A stretch of 64,000 nucleotides of DNA, taken from contig JACVTC010000083.1 of NCBI GenBank assembly GCA_016946835.1, positions 584,501-648,500 of the forward strand, written 5' to 3'. The notes under the pieces are model-generated. The model saw nothing but the letters and a program-made list of their open reading frames with translations, was not told the DNA's origin and did not search any database. A program made the translations under genes and the position numbers. Shown here one piece after another: positions 34,251 through 62,702 of this stretch (within the stretch, counting starts at the first letter, position 1; each line of letters opens with the position of its first letter). The stretch comes from Neocallimastix lanati (nom. inval.). Its lineage: Eukaryota > Neocallimastigomycota > Neocallimastigomycetes > Neocallimastigales > Neocallimastigaceae.

Positions 34251-34759
34251 TTTATTAATAAGATCCATTTTTAATAGGACAATACGATATTTCATAGTTT
34301 GGGAATTCAAGCAATGAAAAAAATTGTTTATGCTATTTAAATTAAGAATTAGTAATTTACTTAATATGAAAAGTTAATAATATTATTTGGTACACAAATT
34401 TTAAAATTAAATTATATAATTAGTTATGACATCCATGTTCTAGTAAAGGCATTTATTAAAATTGATTGCATCAAAAATAAATTTAAGTTTTATTATTTTT
34501 GATATAACCAATTTAGCCAAAGAAGTTAATTTTAATAGAACTCCCATAATGTTTGATATAATATATAATATTTTTTATTAATAAATTATTGTAGATTTTA
34601 TCATACCTTTATCAGATTTCAAAAAAAAAAATTTTTTTTTTATTATTTTATTGCGGCAACTATAGCGAACTTCAATTTTACTTATTTATTCATTTATTAA
34701 TTGAATGTGTATATTTTTAAAAAACACAAAATTAATAAAAAAAATATTATTTGTCCAAA

Positions 34760-35010
34760 TTAAACCCAGTAATAAGTAGTTATATGTAATAAAAGTAAGT
34801 AATAGTCAAAATTAAGTGTATAAATAAATTCAGATAAAAATCCATATGATAAGAACCTCACCTTCAGATTATAAGATTTCTGTTTAATGGAATTCTTATC
34901 CCAGATTAGGGTATGAATTGGCAATCTGAAGGAAATTATGGTCTTCTCCTTCATAGATATTAGCCTGTCCTTAAAAAGAATCATTAATAAAAGCTATTTG
35001 TAAATATTTG
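34760..35010 (-). mobile_element. Possible piggyBac-type transposase remnant
   Basis: A short minus-strand frame reads KYLQIALLMILFKDRLISM and, after a gap, YNLKVRFLSYGFLSEFIY followed by TLNFDYY. The pattern resembles the piggyBac DDE segment (DESMxxFKGRLSFxQY--KP-KWGIKLxxLCDSxTGYxLxFxxY). The catalytic Asp of DES is not preserved and only about 85 codons remain. No terminal repeats found. Assignment is tentative. Confidence 0.35.
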
Positions 35011-35019
35011 CCCCATGAT

Positions 35020-35666
35020 GATAATATAGATTTTAAAATTATTGTAGAAAAAATTAACAGATATAATGAAGTTGAAGTTGAAGAATTATATTGAAAATCT
35101 AGTTTATTTTCGTTAAGAAGAATATATAATTTAAGAAAAGAAAATAATAATTTTAATATATGACTATAAATTTTTATTAAATATTACCTTTAATATTATA
35201 TAGTATTATGAAAATAAATAAATTTATCAAAATGACTTTAGTAATATGTTAACAATAACAACAACAAAAAAAAAAAAAAAAAAAGAATTATTAATAATAA
35301 CAATAATACTAATAATAATAAAAATAATTATAATAAAAAATAATAATAATTATAATAATAATTATAAATTTTATGAATATATTTATAATTAAAAATATTT
35401 ATTATATAAAATTTTTGAGTATTAAGATAAATGAATATTGTTAATTATAATTTTAATTAATACGATTTTATCATTTATTTTATTTACTTTTTATTTATTA
35501 TTTATTATTTATTATTTATTATTTTTATTTATCATTTTTATTTATCATTTTTATTTATTATTATTATTTATTATTATTTATTATTTTTATTTATTATTTT
35601 TATTTATTATTTTTATTAATATTTAAAATATAAATAATTTTAATTTTTAATAAATGCATTTGTTAT
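35020..35666. other. AT-rich intergenic region
   Basis: Contains A- and AAT-rich tracts and a TTTATTATTT-type repeat (about 35480-35620). No gene recognised. Confidence 0.6.
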
Positions 35667-51708
<16,042 letters not shown>

Positions 51709-52129
51709 TTTCTATTGTAGTATTAAAGAATCATAAAAAAAAAAAGTCTATAATATATACATATATTGTTATATTAAATATATATTAAATATATATTAAT
51801 AATAGATATAGTTGCTTAAAAATATAAAGCACAATAACGTCAAATACAATTTAACTATTATAATTTCTAAATTTCTGAATATTTTTCATTATATAATATA
51901 TATTATAAATAGTTTTTGTATTTGAAAGAAAAAATTATTAAAAAAAATTTTTTAAAAAAATATTATAAAATGAAAATTAAACAATATTTTCACTCAATGT
52001 TGAAATTTTAATTTAAATTTCAATATTTATTATATTAATAATATAGTTAAAATTAAACATAAAGTAAATTTTATAATATTAAACTTTTAAAAAAATTGCA
52101 TTAAAGTTTTAATTTAAGAAATTTATAAT

Positions 52130-52189
<60 letters not shown>

Positions 52190-52470
52190 AATGCCAAAAT
52201 TTATACTATTTTTTTAAAAGTTTTTCTTAAACTAGCGAAAATAAAAAAAAGAAATATAAATATAACAATATAAAAAAGTAGCTATTAGAAATTACTACAA
52301 TTAATAGAAAAGCATTTATATTTATTTTGAAATTCTTTTAATAATGCTCAATGGAATCCACATTTTAATTTTCAAAAAAAAAAAAAAAAAAAATAAAATA
52401 AAATAAAATAAAATGCTGTAAAATAAATATATATTATACAAAAGCATTATATAAATCAATATTTTTCCTT

Positions 52471-52511
<41 letters not shown>

Positions 52512-53192
52512 ACAATAAATTATATTTAAATTTTTAGTTTGTTAATATTATTAGTAATAAATAATAGATATAATTATTAATAAGTTTTATCACAACTAAA
52601 TTTAATTTTTTAAAAATTCTTAAGAAAATTGTAAAAAATTTACACTTATTTTATAAAAATATTTTTTGAGATTATAATAATAATATTATTATAAAATAAA
52701 AATTATATCGGAGTTTAATAATTTGTACAAAAACTTTCATGTACAATATTAAATACAATATGGATCATTCATAATACAATTATAATATTAAATTAAGTAT
52801 TGTGATTTAATTATTCTATATATTTATATTTATTTATTTATATTTATTTATATTTTTCATATTTATTTGTATATATTTATATATTTATTTATTTATTTAT
52901 ATTTATTTATTTAAATTTATTTATAAGTATGTTCATTTATTTATTTATATTTATTTATTTATTTATATTTATATTCACTTACCTATATTTTGTTATTTAC
53001 ATTTATTTATATATATTTATATTTATATTTATTTATTAATTTATTTATTTATTTATCTATTTATCTATTTTTTTTATTTACTATATTCTATTGTTCTATT
53101 GTTATTTCTAATATTTTAAATATTTATTTTTATTAATTATTTACATTTATTTATATGTATTTATATTTATATTTAATTATTAATTAATTAAT

Positions 53193-53251
<59 letters not shown>

Positions 53252-53904
53252 TAATCTATTTTATTTCAATCAATTTTTTTTTTTTTTATTTATTTACTGT
53301 ATTCTATTGTTATTTCTAATATTTTAATAATATTTATTTTTATTTTAATATAAAATTGTATATTTTTTTTTCCAAATCATTCGATTAAATATTAAATATT
53401 TAATCCTGTTATATAATTTTATTTATATTTTAAAAATTAAAATTTCTTAAATTTCGATAATGTTCTTAATCCTTCTAAATCTGAAAAATTATAATAATAA
53501 TTATATTTCATGAAAATAATTAATAATAAAAATAAAAATTATAGCTTTATATTAAATGTAAAAATATATATATATGTATATATATTAAATAACATTATTT
53601 TAATAGAAAAAAAAAACGATTTTGATAATGAATATTATAAATCCACATTGCATTAAATATGATTTAAAACTACCTTTAATCTCAATATATTAATAATATA
53701 TAAAATTAATTTTACCAATACATAATTATAGATCAAATAATATATTATCAATCAATTGATTTTAATTTAATAAAAATAAACTTAATTTTTATATATATAA
53801 GCAATTTTTTTTCTTTTCATTTTTTCTTTTTTATTATTTATACATAAACTGAATATAATTTATAGTAAAACATAAAAAGTTGTTTATATAAAACTTAAAT
53901 AAAA
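51709..53904. other. Divergent intergenic region between HYDIN and AHA1
   Basis: About 2.2 kb with an A53 homopolymer (52134-52186), further A-runs at about 52375-52392 and 52473-52509, and a long TTTA-rich tract (52820-53255). No coding frame seen. Promoters of both genes must lie here. Confidence 0.7.
52134..52186. repeat. A53 homopolymer
   Basis: An uninterrupted run of about 53 A. Exact length may be unreliable in assembly. Confidence 0.9.
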
Positions 53905-55763
53905 ATGACTACAAACTGGAAGAACGGTAAAATTTATTAAAAAAAAAAAGGATTAATAATTATTTTTTTATGGAGTTTTCTTAAATTAATAACATATATG
54001 TAGTATCTGTTTTATTAACTTTTATAATATTTTAAAAATATATATATATATATTTTTAGTTAATAATTGGTAAATCTTTCTATTTAATTATATAATATAA
54101 TCTATATATTATTTAAAATAAAATATTACAAGTCTAATTATAAAATCAATATTTAATAATAATATTTATATTTATATTTTTATTTTATAAATTTTTAATT
54201 TATTAGGCACTGGTATGTATAAATTATTGTATTTCTATGAAATAAAAAAATTTTTTATATATGATGGATTGAAATAAAATTACATATATATTCTAATTTT
54301 TTTTTTTTTTTTTTTTTTTATAAATAATTATAATTTTTATGATTATTATTATTATTATTATTATTATATAACCATTATTATATATATAGGGTTGAGAAAA
54401 ACTGTATTCCATGGTATATTTATTATGTTCAAACTCTATATTAAAGAATTCTATAATAAATATTAGTTAATAATAGAAAATTTTATAATAATAATAATAA
54501 TAATAATAGGGCAAAAGAATATTTTAAAAAAACTTTTGTTGGTTTAAAGGAAGAAGCTAATGGATGTTCAGTAGAAATTACAGAAATTAAAAAATTTAAT
54601 GGTGATGTTGATGTAGATCAAAGAAAGGGTAAGGTGTTTGCTATTTATGATGTTGATTGTGATTTTGCGATTAAGGGAAAAGTAAATGATATTGATATAA
54701 AAGGAAAAATTAATATTCCTGAAATTGCTCATGATACTGAAGAAGATGAATATGTTGTAAGTACATAAAAATTAAAATTTGCTATATATAAAAATTTTAA
54801 AATTAATCATTATTAATAAATTTTTATTATTTATATTATGAAGTTTGATATAACAATTGAAAACGATAATTCAGAAAAACGTCCAATTAAGGACCTTATT
54901 AGAAAGAATTTAGTTCCCGCTATAAAAAGTAAATTAGTTAATTTTCAAGGTGATTTAATTAAAGCTAATACCGGTGATGTTTATATCCCACCAGAGAAAA
55001 TGACTGGACATCCAACTAACACCACCACTAATATAGTTCTTAATAAAAAGCCAGCTGAAAAGAAGGAACCAAAGCAAAAAGAAATTGTTTCCCTTGGTTC
55101 ATGGAATAAAAGTATTACTGTTAAAGATGAGTTTTTCACTAGTGCTCATGAATTGTACGATATTTTCTTAAATCCAGATAAAGTTAGAGCATGGACGTAC
55201 GCATTACAATAAAATTAAAAATTAATATAAAAATATATAATTTTAGAATAAATAGTGATAATATTTAATGTAATATTAAATGTATATACTTTATATTAAA
55301 TTTTATAATACATAAATATATAATATTAAAATAACAGTCGTAGTGGCGCTTCCATAATTGAACCAAAAGAAAATGGAAAATTTGAATTCTGGGGTAATGT
55401 TAGTGGTTACATTACAAAGTTAGTTCCAGATGAATCTATTTCACTTAAATGGAGAATTAAGGAATTCCCAGAGAATCATTATACTGATGTTACTTTAAAC
55501 TTTGTTCAAGAAAGTGATAGAGTTGTTCTTAATGTTAAACAATCTGGACTTAAAATTCCATACGATGAACAAGTCAAATCTAATTGGGTTAATTATTATT
55601 TCAACCCAATTAAAACTACATTCGGGTAAGTAATAAAAATTAAATAAATTAGATATTTTTAAATAAATATAACAAAGTTAAACTAAATATTAATACTAAT
55701 TTCATTATTTTTTTAATTTTTATATTTTATATTTCTTTGATATATATGTAGTGTCGGTTTAGT

Positions 55764-55770
<7 letters not shown>
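53905..55770 (+). CDS. AHA1: AHA1-type activator of Hsp90 ATPase, with two micro-exons
   Basis: Eight exons: 53905-53926, 54060-54069 (10 nt), 54207-54212 (6 nt), 54390-54413 (24 nt), 54507-54756, 54844-55196, 55338-55625, 55752-55770. Joined they give 323 residues in perfect phase. The first five exons assemble the family signature VNNWHWVEKNCIPW, then AKEYFK; skipping either micro-exon destroys it. The N-terminal Aha1 domain (about 10-150, with RKGKVFAIYDV and KINIPEIAHD) binds the Hsp90 middle domain. A Lys-rich linker leads to the C-terminal AHSA1/START-like domain (HELYDIFLNPDKVRAWTRS, WGNVSGYI, LKWRIKEFP, TFGVGLVL). It is a cytosolic Hsp90 co-chaperone. Convergent with the downstream peptidase gene. 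Confidence 0.95.
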
Positions 55771-55801
<31 letters not shown>

Positions 55802-56084
55802 GGAATCTAAATGATATAATTATTATCAATAAAATTTTAATAAGAATAAAAAAAATATTTCATGAAAAAATTGTTATAAATAAAATAAATTTTTGCAATA
55901 AATTTATTTATAAATGAAAATTTATCTAATATTTTTATTTTCTATTATTTATTTATTTATTCTAATGTTAATTATATATATAATAAAATTGTAAAAGTTT
56001 GAAATTTAAATGAATAAACAAAATATTTATCCTCAATATATATATAATTTTTATATATTATCTATTTATTTCATTTATTTTATT

Positions 56085-56182
56085 TATTAATTTATTTATT
56101 TTATTAATTTTATTTATTAATTTATTTATTTTATTAATTTTATTTATTAATTTATTTATTTTATTAATTTTATTTATTTATT
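56085..56182. repeat. Tandem repeat, period about 30 bp
   Basis: Three near-identical units of roughly TTTATTAATTTATTTATTTTA plus an ATTAATTTTA part, followed by a TTTA microsatellite to about 56240. Lies between the convergent 3' ends of AHA1 and the peptidase gene. Confidence 0.75.
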
Positions 56183-56267
56183 TATTTATTTATTTACTTA
56201 TTTATTTATTTATTTATTTATTTATTTGCTTATTTATTTATTAATTTCTTTTTATAAGAATAGAATA

Positions 56268-56706
56268 TTATATTAGTTTGACAATTTCATGAATAATTAT
56301 AGATATAGCTTCGTTAATACATTGTTGGGTTCTTTGTGGGGTATTATTCACATTTGGAATATGTAAGAAAAATACTTTGAAATCTTTATTATTTTCTTTT
56401 TTATAATGTAATGATAAATAATATATATAATTACATAAATATCTTCCTGGGTCATTAGATAAATTACAATTCCAACCATCATTACTTAAAATTTTGTTCG
56501 TGTTACTTCTTAAATCATTTATCCATTTTAAATCAGTTTCTAGTATCTCACAGCAATTACCATTATTTAATTTACAATTATCAAATTCTTTTGTATAATA
56601 TGCTGAAGTTTCAAAATTCAACGTATTATTCAAACTATTATTTAAGCCAATATGTAATATAAATGAAGGATTTTTATCATATATTTTCTCTTTAACCCCA
56701 TCTATA

Positions 56707-56766
<60 letters not shown>

Positions 56767-57323
56767 TATTATCATTATTATTTATTATCATTATTATTTA
56801 TTATCATTATTATTTATTATCATTATTATTTATAATTATTAATATTTATAATTATTATTATAATAAAATAAATCTTTTATATAATTTTTATATAATAATA
56901 TAAATAAGATTAACCTCCAACAATATTATAATCAACATCAAAATATTCAACATCTAGTCGAACGGTTTTTCCATTTTCTTTTATTACTTTATCCTTAAAT
57001 GTCTTTGCTGCTTCCCAACTAGGATTAATCTTACATTTATAAAATTTCTTTTAATGAAAAATAAAAATTGATAACATAATTTTTATAATATTGATAATAA
57101 TTTAAAAAATATATATGTTAAAAAATAAAATATAAACATTGAATAATAGTTTAATTGAAACTATAATTTAGAAATAAATTTAGTAATAATAACATATTTA
57201 TTTTTAATTATTATTATTATTGTTTTATTTAATAGCTTCAAAATCTTCGAAATTAAAATTTTATTCATTTATTATGATAATAACCCCATATCCTGTAATT
57301 ATTCCTAATTCTTCTTTATTCAT
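56268..57323 (-). CDS. Pyroglutamyl-peptidase I (peptidase family C15)
   Basis: Three exons (57323-57285, 57047-56915, 56701-56268) join in phase to 201 residues, the normal family length. It removes N-terminal pyroglutamate from peptides in the cytosol. Signatures: ITGYGKFYKCKINPSWEA (family ITGFGPF---NPSWE start), GLNNSLNNTLNFETSAYY (region of the catalytic Glu), SNDPGRYLCNYIYY (catalytic Cys) and VFFLHIPNV (catalytic His). The PF dipeptide after the first GYG is replaced by KF, which is unusual. The second intron contains an (ATT)n microsatellite and TTTATTATCATTA repeats (about 56707-56830). Confidence 0.88.
56706..56832. repeat. (ATT)n and (TTATTATCATTA)n repeats in peptidase intron
   Basis: About 20 ATT units followed by four copies of a 16-bp TTATTTATTATCATTA unit, all inside the intron between exons 2 and 3. 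Confidence 0.85.
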
Positions 57324-57600
57324 CTTTCAAAAATTTTGTCTTATTTGAATAATTTATATTATACTATATTATATTATTTTTAAAAAAATATATATAAAAT
57401 AAAAATTTATTTTTAAAAAATATTTATAAATTTTGATTAATACAATAATAATAGTAATAATATAATTTATTTTAAAATTATATTATTACTATTATTAAAT
57501 TTTTTTATTTTTAATCATATTTTATTTAATACATTAATAAATTAATTATAATATTCATTTTTATAATTTTTAAAATAAACATATCTCAAATGATTATTTC

Positions 57601-57883
57601 ACCCAACCCTGATACTACACTTTGAATTGAAGCATAGACCCTGATGATTGTAAAATTTCCAATCGCCAATGATTACACCCTTTAGGGAGGAGTTATTGAT
57701 TCCGTTCTGATGCTCGTGGTCAATGGAGATATATGTAGGAACGTTAAGAAGGCATCTTCGGGCAGTGTGTAACGACGATTGAGAGCGGCGAAGCTGTTAC
57801 AGTATGGCAATAACTCATCATCACCTTACAGTTAATTAATAACTGTATGGCCATATTGCAAGATGGGTACTTTTTTTTTTTTT
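57601..57883 (+). ncRNA. Candidate structured RNA 1 (likely Pol III type, family unknown)
   Basis: This 270-nt block is far richer in G/C than its surroundings and has no long open frame. Its ends pair (ACCCA 57601-57605 with TGGGT 57864-57868). Nested inside are CGTTC/GAACG (57703-57707/57739-57743), TGTAAC/GTTACA (57768-57773/57796-57801), and GCAATA/TATTGC (57807-57812/57854-57859), which encloses ACAGTTA/TAACTGT (57828-57834/57840-57846). A T13 run follows directly (57871-57883), as at a Pol III terminator. Closed ends, length and terminator recall RNase P, RNase MRP or SRP RNA, but I could not find the diagnostic conserved blocks of any of these, so no name is given. Confidence 0.55.
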
Positions 57884-58288
57884 AAAAAAATAAACATAGA
57901 TAAAAAAAATTTTTCCCTATATTTAATCTAACCAGTAATTAAGATATATATAGTATAATCAGAAATAAAATCATTTTCACAAAACCTCGTTTTACCTTTG
58001 GAGTTTACTATAAATTTTAATATTTTTTTATGAAATAAAAATTTTGCATAAGCAAATATCTTTATATTTTTTTCTTCTTTCAAAATAATAAAAATATATT
58101 TGAATTTAAAAAAAAAAAAAAAATTTTAAAGTAAAATGAAATAAAGCAAATAGATATTTTCCATTTATTTAATTAAAATAAATATAGTATTCAAAAAAAA
58201 AAAAAAAGAAAAAAAAAAAAAAAAGGAAAAAAAAAAGATTAAAGTGTATGAAGTGTTATTAATACTTAATTTTTTGATAATCAGTAAC

Positions 58289-58650
58289 AGTTGAAACAAT
58301 ATTGGCTCTGGTTAACAGCAAATTTTTTTTTTTTTTTTGCTGTAGGAACAACTATACTAATCCTCTTAAATATCAAGTACTCTCTAAACCAGCAATTATA
58401 TAGTCTATCAACAGGAGTATTTAAAATAGTGAGCAAACATCAACTTTATTTATAGTGAAAAATATCCTAAGAGGATGAAAATTCATCTGCATAAGTTCAG
58501 GAGGTAGTCGCAGAGTCGACCCGAAAACTTTATGGGTGTTAGTACCGAGTACTAAATGCCAATATAAAAACTGGAAAGACTTTCAAAATATAAATTAGTT
58601 CATTTGAACAATTCTTACAGACTCAAATGAACACGTGATTTATCTGTTTT
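58289..58650 (+). ncRNA. Candidate structured RNA 2 (chain of hairpins)
   Basis: A second GC-richer, non-coding block 400 bp downstream of the first. Helices, all perfect: AGTTG/CAACT (58289-58293/58349-58353) around ACAGCAAA/TTTGCTGT (58315-58322/58336-58343, poly-T loop); ATCCTCTTA/TAAGAGGAT (58360-58368/58468-58476); AAGTT/AACTT (58493-58497/58526-58530) around GTCG/CGAC (58507-58510/58517-58520); TTAGTAC/GTACTAA with a CGA loop (58539-58545/58549-58555); GTTCATTTGA/TCAAATGAAC (58598-58607/58623-58632). A T5 run follows at about 58646. Strand is uncertain because hairpins are symmetric; the terminal T-run favours plus. Family unknown. It may contain more than one RNA. Confidence 0.5.
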
Positions 58651-58659
58651 TAATATTTT

Positions 58660-59744
58660 TACCAAAAAAATTATTTTAAAAATCATAAACCAAAAACATT
58701 AATTTTAAAAAAGTAAATAAAACAAATTTAAATTTCCAAATATCGAAAATAAATATTAAAATAATATATAAATAGTGGTAAATACTTTTATTTATAAATT
58801 TATTTATTGTTATTATTTATTACTTATTATTTATTGTTATTTATTATTTATATACATATTTATTTATATGTTTATATTTATTTATTTAAAAATTTGTTAA
58901 TCCATGTAAATAAAATATTACAAATTTTATAGTTAATGTACATTAATTATTTATTGATCAAAAATAATATATAATACTATTTACTTCAATATATTGATAA
59001 TAATTATTTACTATTTATTTAATATATATTGATTGGGTATAAATTTTAGAATTATGATTGGATAATAATATTTTTATTTTTATATAATTTTAAATTATTT
59101 ATATATAATGAATAAAAAATATAATTAAAATTTTACATAATACATTTATCATATTATTATATAAAATAATTGAATATAAAATTATATATAATACATTATT
59201 TAATATAAATTTTAATTATTGTAAAAAAAAAAAAAAAAAAAAAAAAATCAAATTTTGTACAATAAAACTAAAATAAAAAAAAATAAAACTATTTTTTACT
59301 TTTTACTCAAAAAATTCATAAAATCTATAATGTAAATATCCTTTTAATTTATATTGATTAAGTGAAATGTTATAAATTTATTAATATAAAAAGATGCTTG
59401 GAAAGAATAAATAAATAAATATAATTGTTGTAGAAAATAAAAATTATTAATAAAAATTTAAACCAAAATAGTTTTTCAATGTTAATTCGAAAAATAAACA
59501 TTTTCATCAATTCAAACCTATATTGAAGAATGAAATATAAATCAAATCATAATCATAATCATAATCATAATCATAATCATAATAAAAATTAAAAGAAATT
59601 TCATTAAATTTAATTTTTATTGAAAATTTAATTTATATATATATAAACATATGTTTTATGAAAAAATTAATATTCATAATTTTAAAATATATAAATCTAA
59701 TTTTTATTCAATATTAATAATTAACATTAATCATATCAGTTAAT
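58660..59744. other. AT-rich upstream region of eIF2 gamma
   Basis: TTTA-rich stretches, an A-run (59222-59247) and a CATAAT hexanucleotide repeat (about 59541-59582) some 165 bp upstream of the eIF2 gamma start. No other element recognised. Confidence 0.6.
59541..59582. repeat. (CATAAT)n hexanucleotide repeat
   Basis: About seven CATAAT units upstream of the eIF2 gamma start codon. Confidence 0.85.
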
Positions 59745-61915
59745 ATGGCAGAAGTTGAAGAAATTAACGTTGACCCAACTACATTAGATCCCCTCTCTCC
59801 AGAAGTTATTTGTAATCAAGCTACCATAAATATTGGTAAATCAAAAATATGAAAATAATATTGTACCGAAATAATTTTTTAAAAGTTTATAGATATAAAT
59901 TTTCCTTTCTAATATTAATTGAAATTATTAAATTATTAAATATTATTGAAAATAATGAAGGTACCATTGGTCACGTAGCTCACGGTAAATCTACAGTTGT
60001 TAAGGCTATTTCTGGAGTTCAAACTGTCCGTTTTAAGAACGAATTAGAACGTAACATTACAATTAAATTAGGTTATGCTAATGCTAAGGTATGATAAAAA
60101 TATTTATATATTAAAATTTAAAAGTATTCTAATATAAAATATAATTAAAATATAATTTTTGAATTATTGAAATTTATAATAATAAATTGAAATTTTATTT
60201 TTTCTAAAAGATTTTCAAATGTTCTAACGAGAAATGTCCAAGACCAGGATGTTACAAGTCATGTAAAAGTGATGTTAAGGAAGGTTTTAATTGTGAAGTT
60301 CCAGGATGTGATGGAAAAATGAAATTAATTCGGTACTTATCTAATAATAATTTAAATAAAACTTATAAATTATAATATAAAACATTTATATTTTATAAAA
60401 TTCCAGAATCAAATATAGAATGAAAAATATATTAATTGTATTTTTATTTAAAATAAAATGATATGCAATACGAAATGAATGAATATTTTCCAATATTTTA
60501 AATATTTTTCTATAATTAAAATATGTAATAGTCATGTTTCCTTCGTCGATTGTCCAGGTCACGATATTCTTATGGCTACTATGTTAAACGGTGCAGCTGT
60601 TATGGATGCTGCTTTATTATTAATTGCTGGTAATGAATCTTGTCCACAACCACAAACTTCTGAACATTTAGCTGCTATTGAAATTATGAAATTAAAGCAT
60701 ATTATTATTCTTCAAAATAAGATTGATTTAGTCAAGGAAACTACTGCTCAAGAACATTACAAAAGTATCTTAAAGTTTGTTAAAGGTACTGTTGCAGACC
60801 GTGCTCCAATTATTCCAATTTCTGCCCAATTAAAGTATAATATTGATGCAGTTAATGAATATATTGTTAAAAAGATTCCAATTCCACGTAGAGATTTCAC
60901 TGCTGATCCACGTTTAATCGTTATTAGAAGTTTCGATGTTAATAAACCAGGTTCTGAAGTTGATGATTTAAAAGGTGGTGTTGCTGGTGGTAGTATCTTA
61001 TGTGGTATTTTAAAGGTATTATTAATTTTATAATAAAATATAATAAATTAATATTTGAATTTGAATTTGAATAATAAAAAAAAAAAAAAAGATAATTATT
61101 AATTATATATTATTTTAATTGATATTTATACTAAATTATTATTTATTTTTTTATATTTGATTTTATATATAAATATATATATTTTTTTTATATAATTTAT
61201 AAACATTAATATTATATAAGGTTGGTGATGAAATTGAAATTAGACCAGGTATTGTTTCAAAGGATAGTGAAGGTAAACTTAAATGTAAGCCAATTTTCTC
61301 AAAGATTGTTTCACTTTTAGCTGAAACTAACCAAATGAAATTTGCAGTTCCAGGAGGTTTAATTGGTGTTGGAACAAAGGTTGATCCAACCCTTTGTCGT
61401 GCTGATCGTCTTGTCGGTCAAGTTTTAGGTGCTGTTGGTAAATTACCAGCTATTTACACCGAATTAGAAATTAATTACTTCTTACTTCGTAGACTTCTTG
61501 GTGTTAAGACAGATGATAAAAAACAAGCTAAGGTTCAAAAGTTATCTAAGGGTGAAGTTCTTATGGTTAACATTGGTTCTACCTCTACTGGTGGTCGTGT
61601 TATTAGTGTTAAGGCTGATCTTGCAAAGATTCAATTAAGTTCACCAGCTTGTACTGAAGTTAATGAAAAGATTGCTTTAAGTAGAAGAATTGATAAGCAC
61701 TGGCGGTAAGTTCATCATTGTCATTATAAAAAAAGAATATATAAATTGTACATATATATATAATTATCCTATTTCTTATTTATTCCTATTTATTAATATA
61801 TAAATTAATTTTATAATAATATTATTATTTATTTTAATAATTAAAAATTTTAATTTATAGTTTAATTGGTTGGGGTACTATTAAGAGAGGATCTACTATT
61901 GAACCAGAAAATTAA
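59745..61915 (+). CDS. Translation initiation factor eIF2 gamma subunit (GTPase)
   Basis: Six exons (59745-59835, 59961-60088, 60211-60332, 60532-61015, 61221-61705, 61861-61915) join in phase to 454 residues. G-domain motifs: G1 GHVAHGKST, switch [13 protein letters not shown], a four-Cys knuckle ([14 protein letters not shown] and the following CEVPGC), G3 DCPGHD, G4 NKIDLV, G5 ISAQ. EF-Tu-like domains II and III follow ([36 protein letters not shown]). As part of eIF2 it delivers initiator Met-tRNA to the 40S subunit. The protein is slightly shorter than yeast Gcd11 because it lacks the long N-terminal extension. Codon use is more GC-rich than in HYDIN, consistent with high expression. The first intron falls just before the P-loop ([14 protein letters not shown]). 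Confidence 0.97.

Positions 61916-62702
<787 letters not shown>

Noticed and set aside
53186-53251. TTTA array examined as a possible CRISPR-like or centromeric repeat
   Set aside because: It is a plain tetranucleotide microsatellite with no spacers and no unit longer than 4 bp.
57641-57647. CTGATGA, the hammerhead ribozyme core word, inside candidate RNA 1
   Set aside because: No following stem II plus GAAA at the required spacing and no cleavage-site NUH stem were found, so a hammerhead is not supported.
57601-57870. Identification of candidate RNA 1 as U3 snoRNA (a GAGAGCGGCGAAGC stretch resembles box B)
   Set aside because: The required boxes C and D after box B and the 5' domain A boxes are missing. 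The resemblance is probably coincidental.
57601-58650. SRP RNA or telomerase RNA assignment for the structured blocks
   Set aside because: No helix-8 GGAA/GCAG asymmetric loop and no CTAACCCTAA-type template is visible on either strand.
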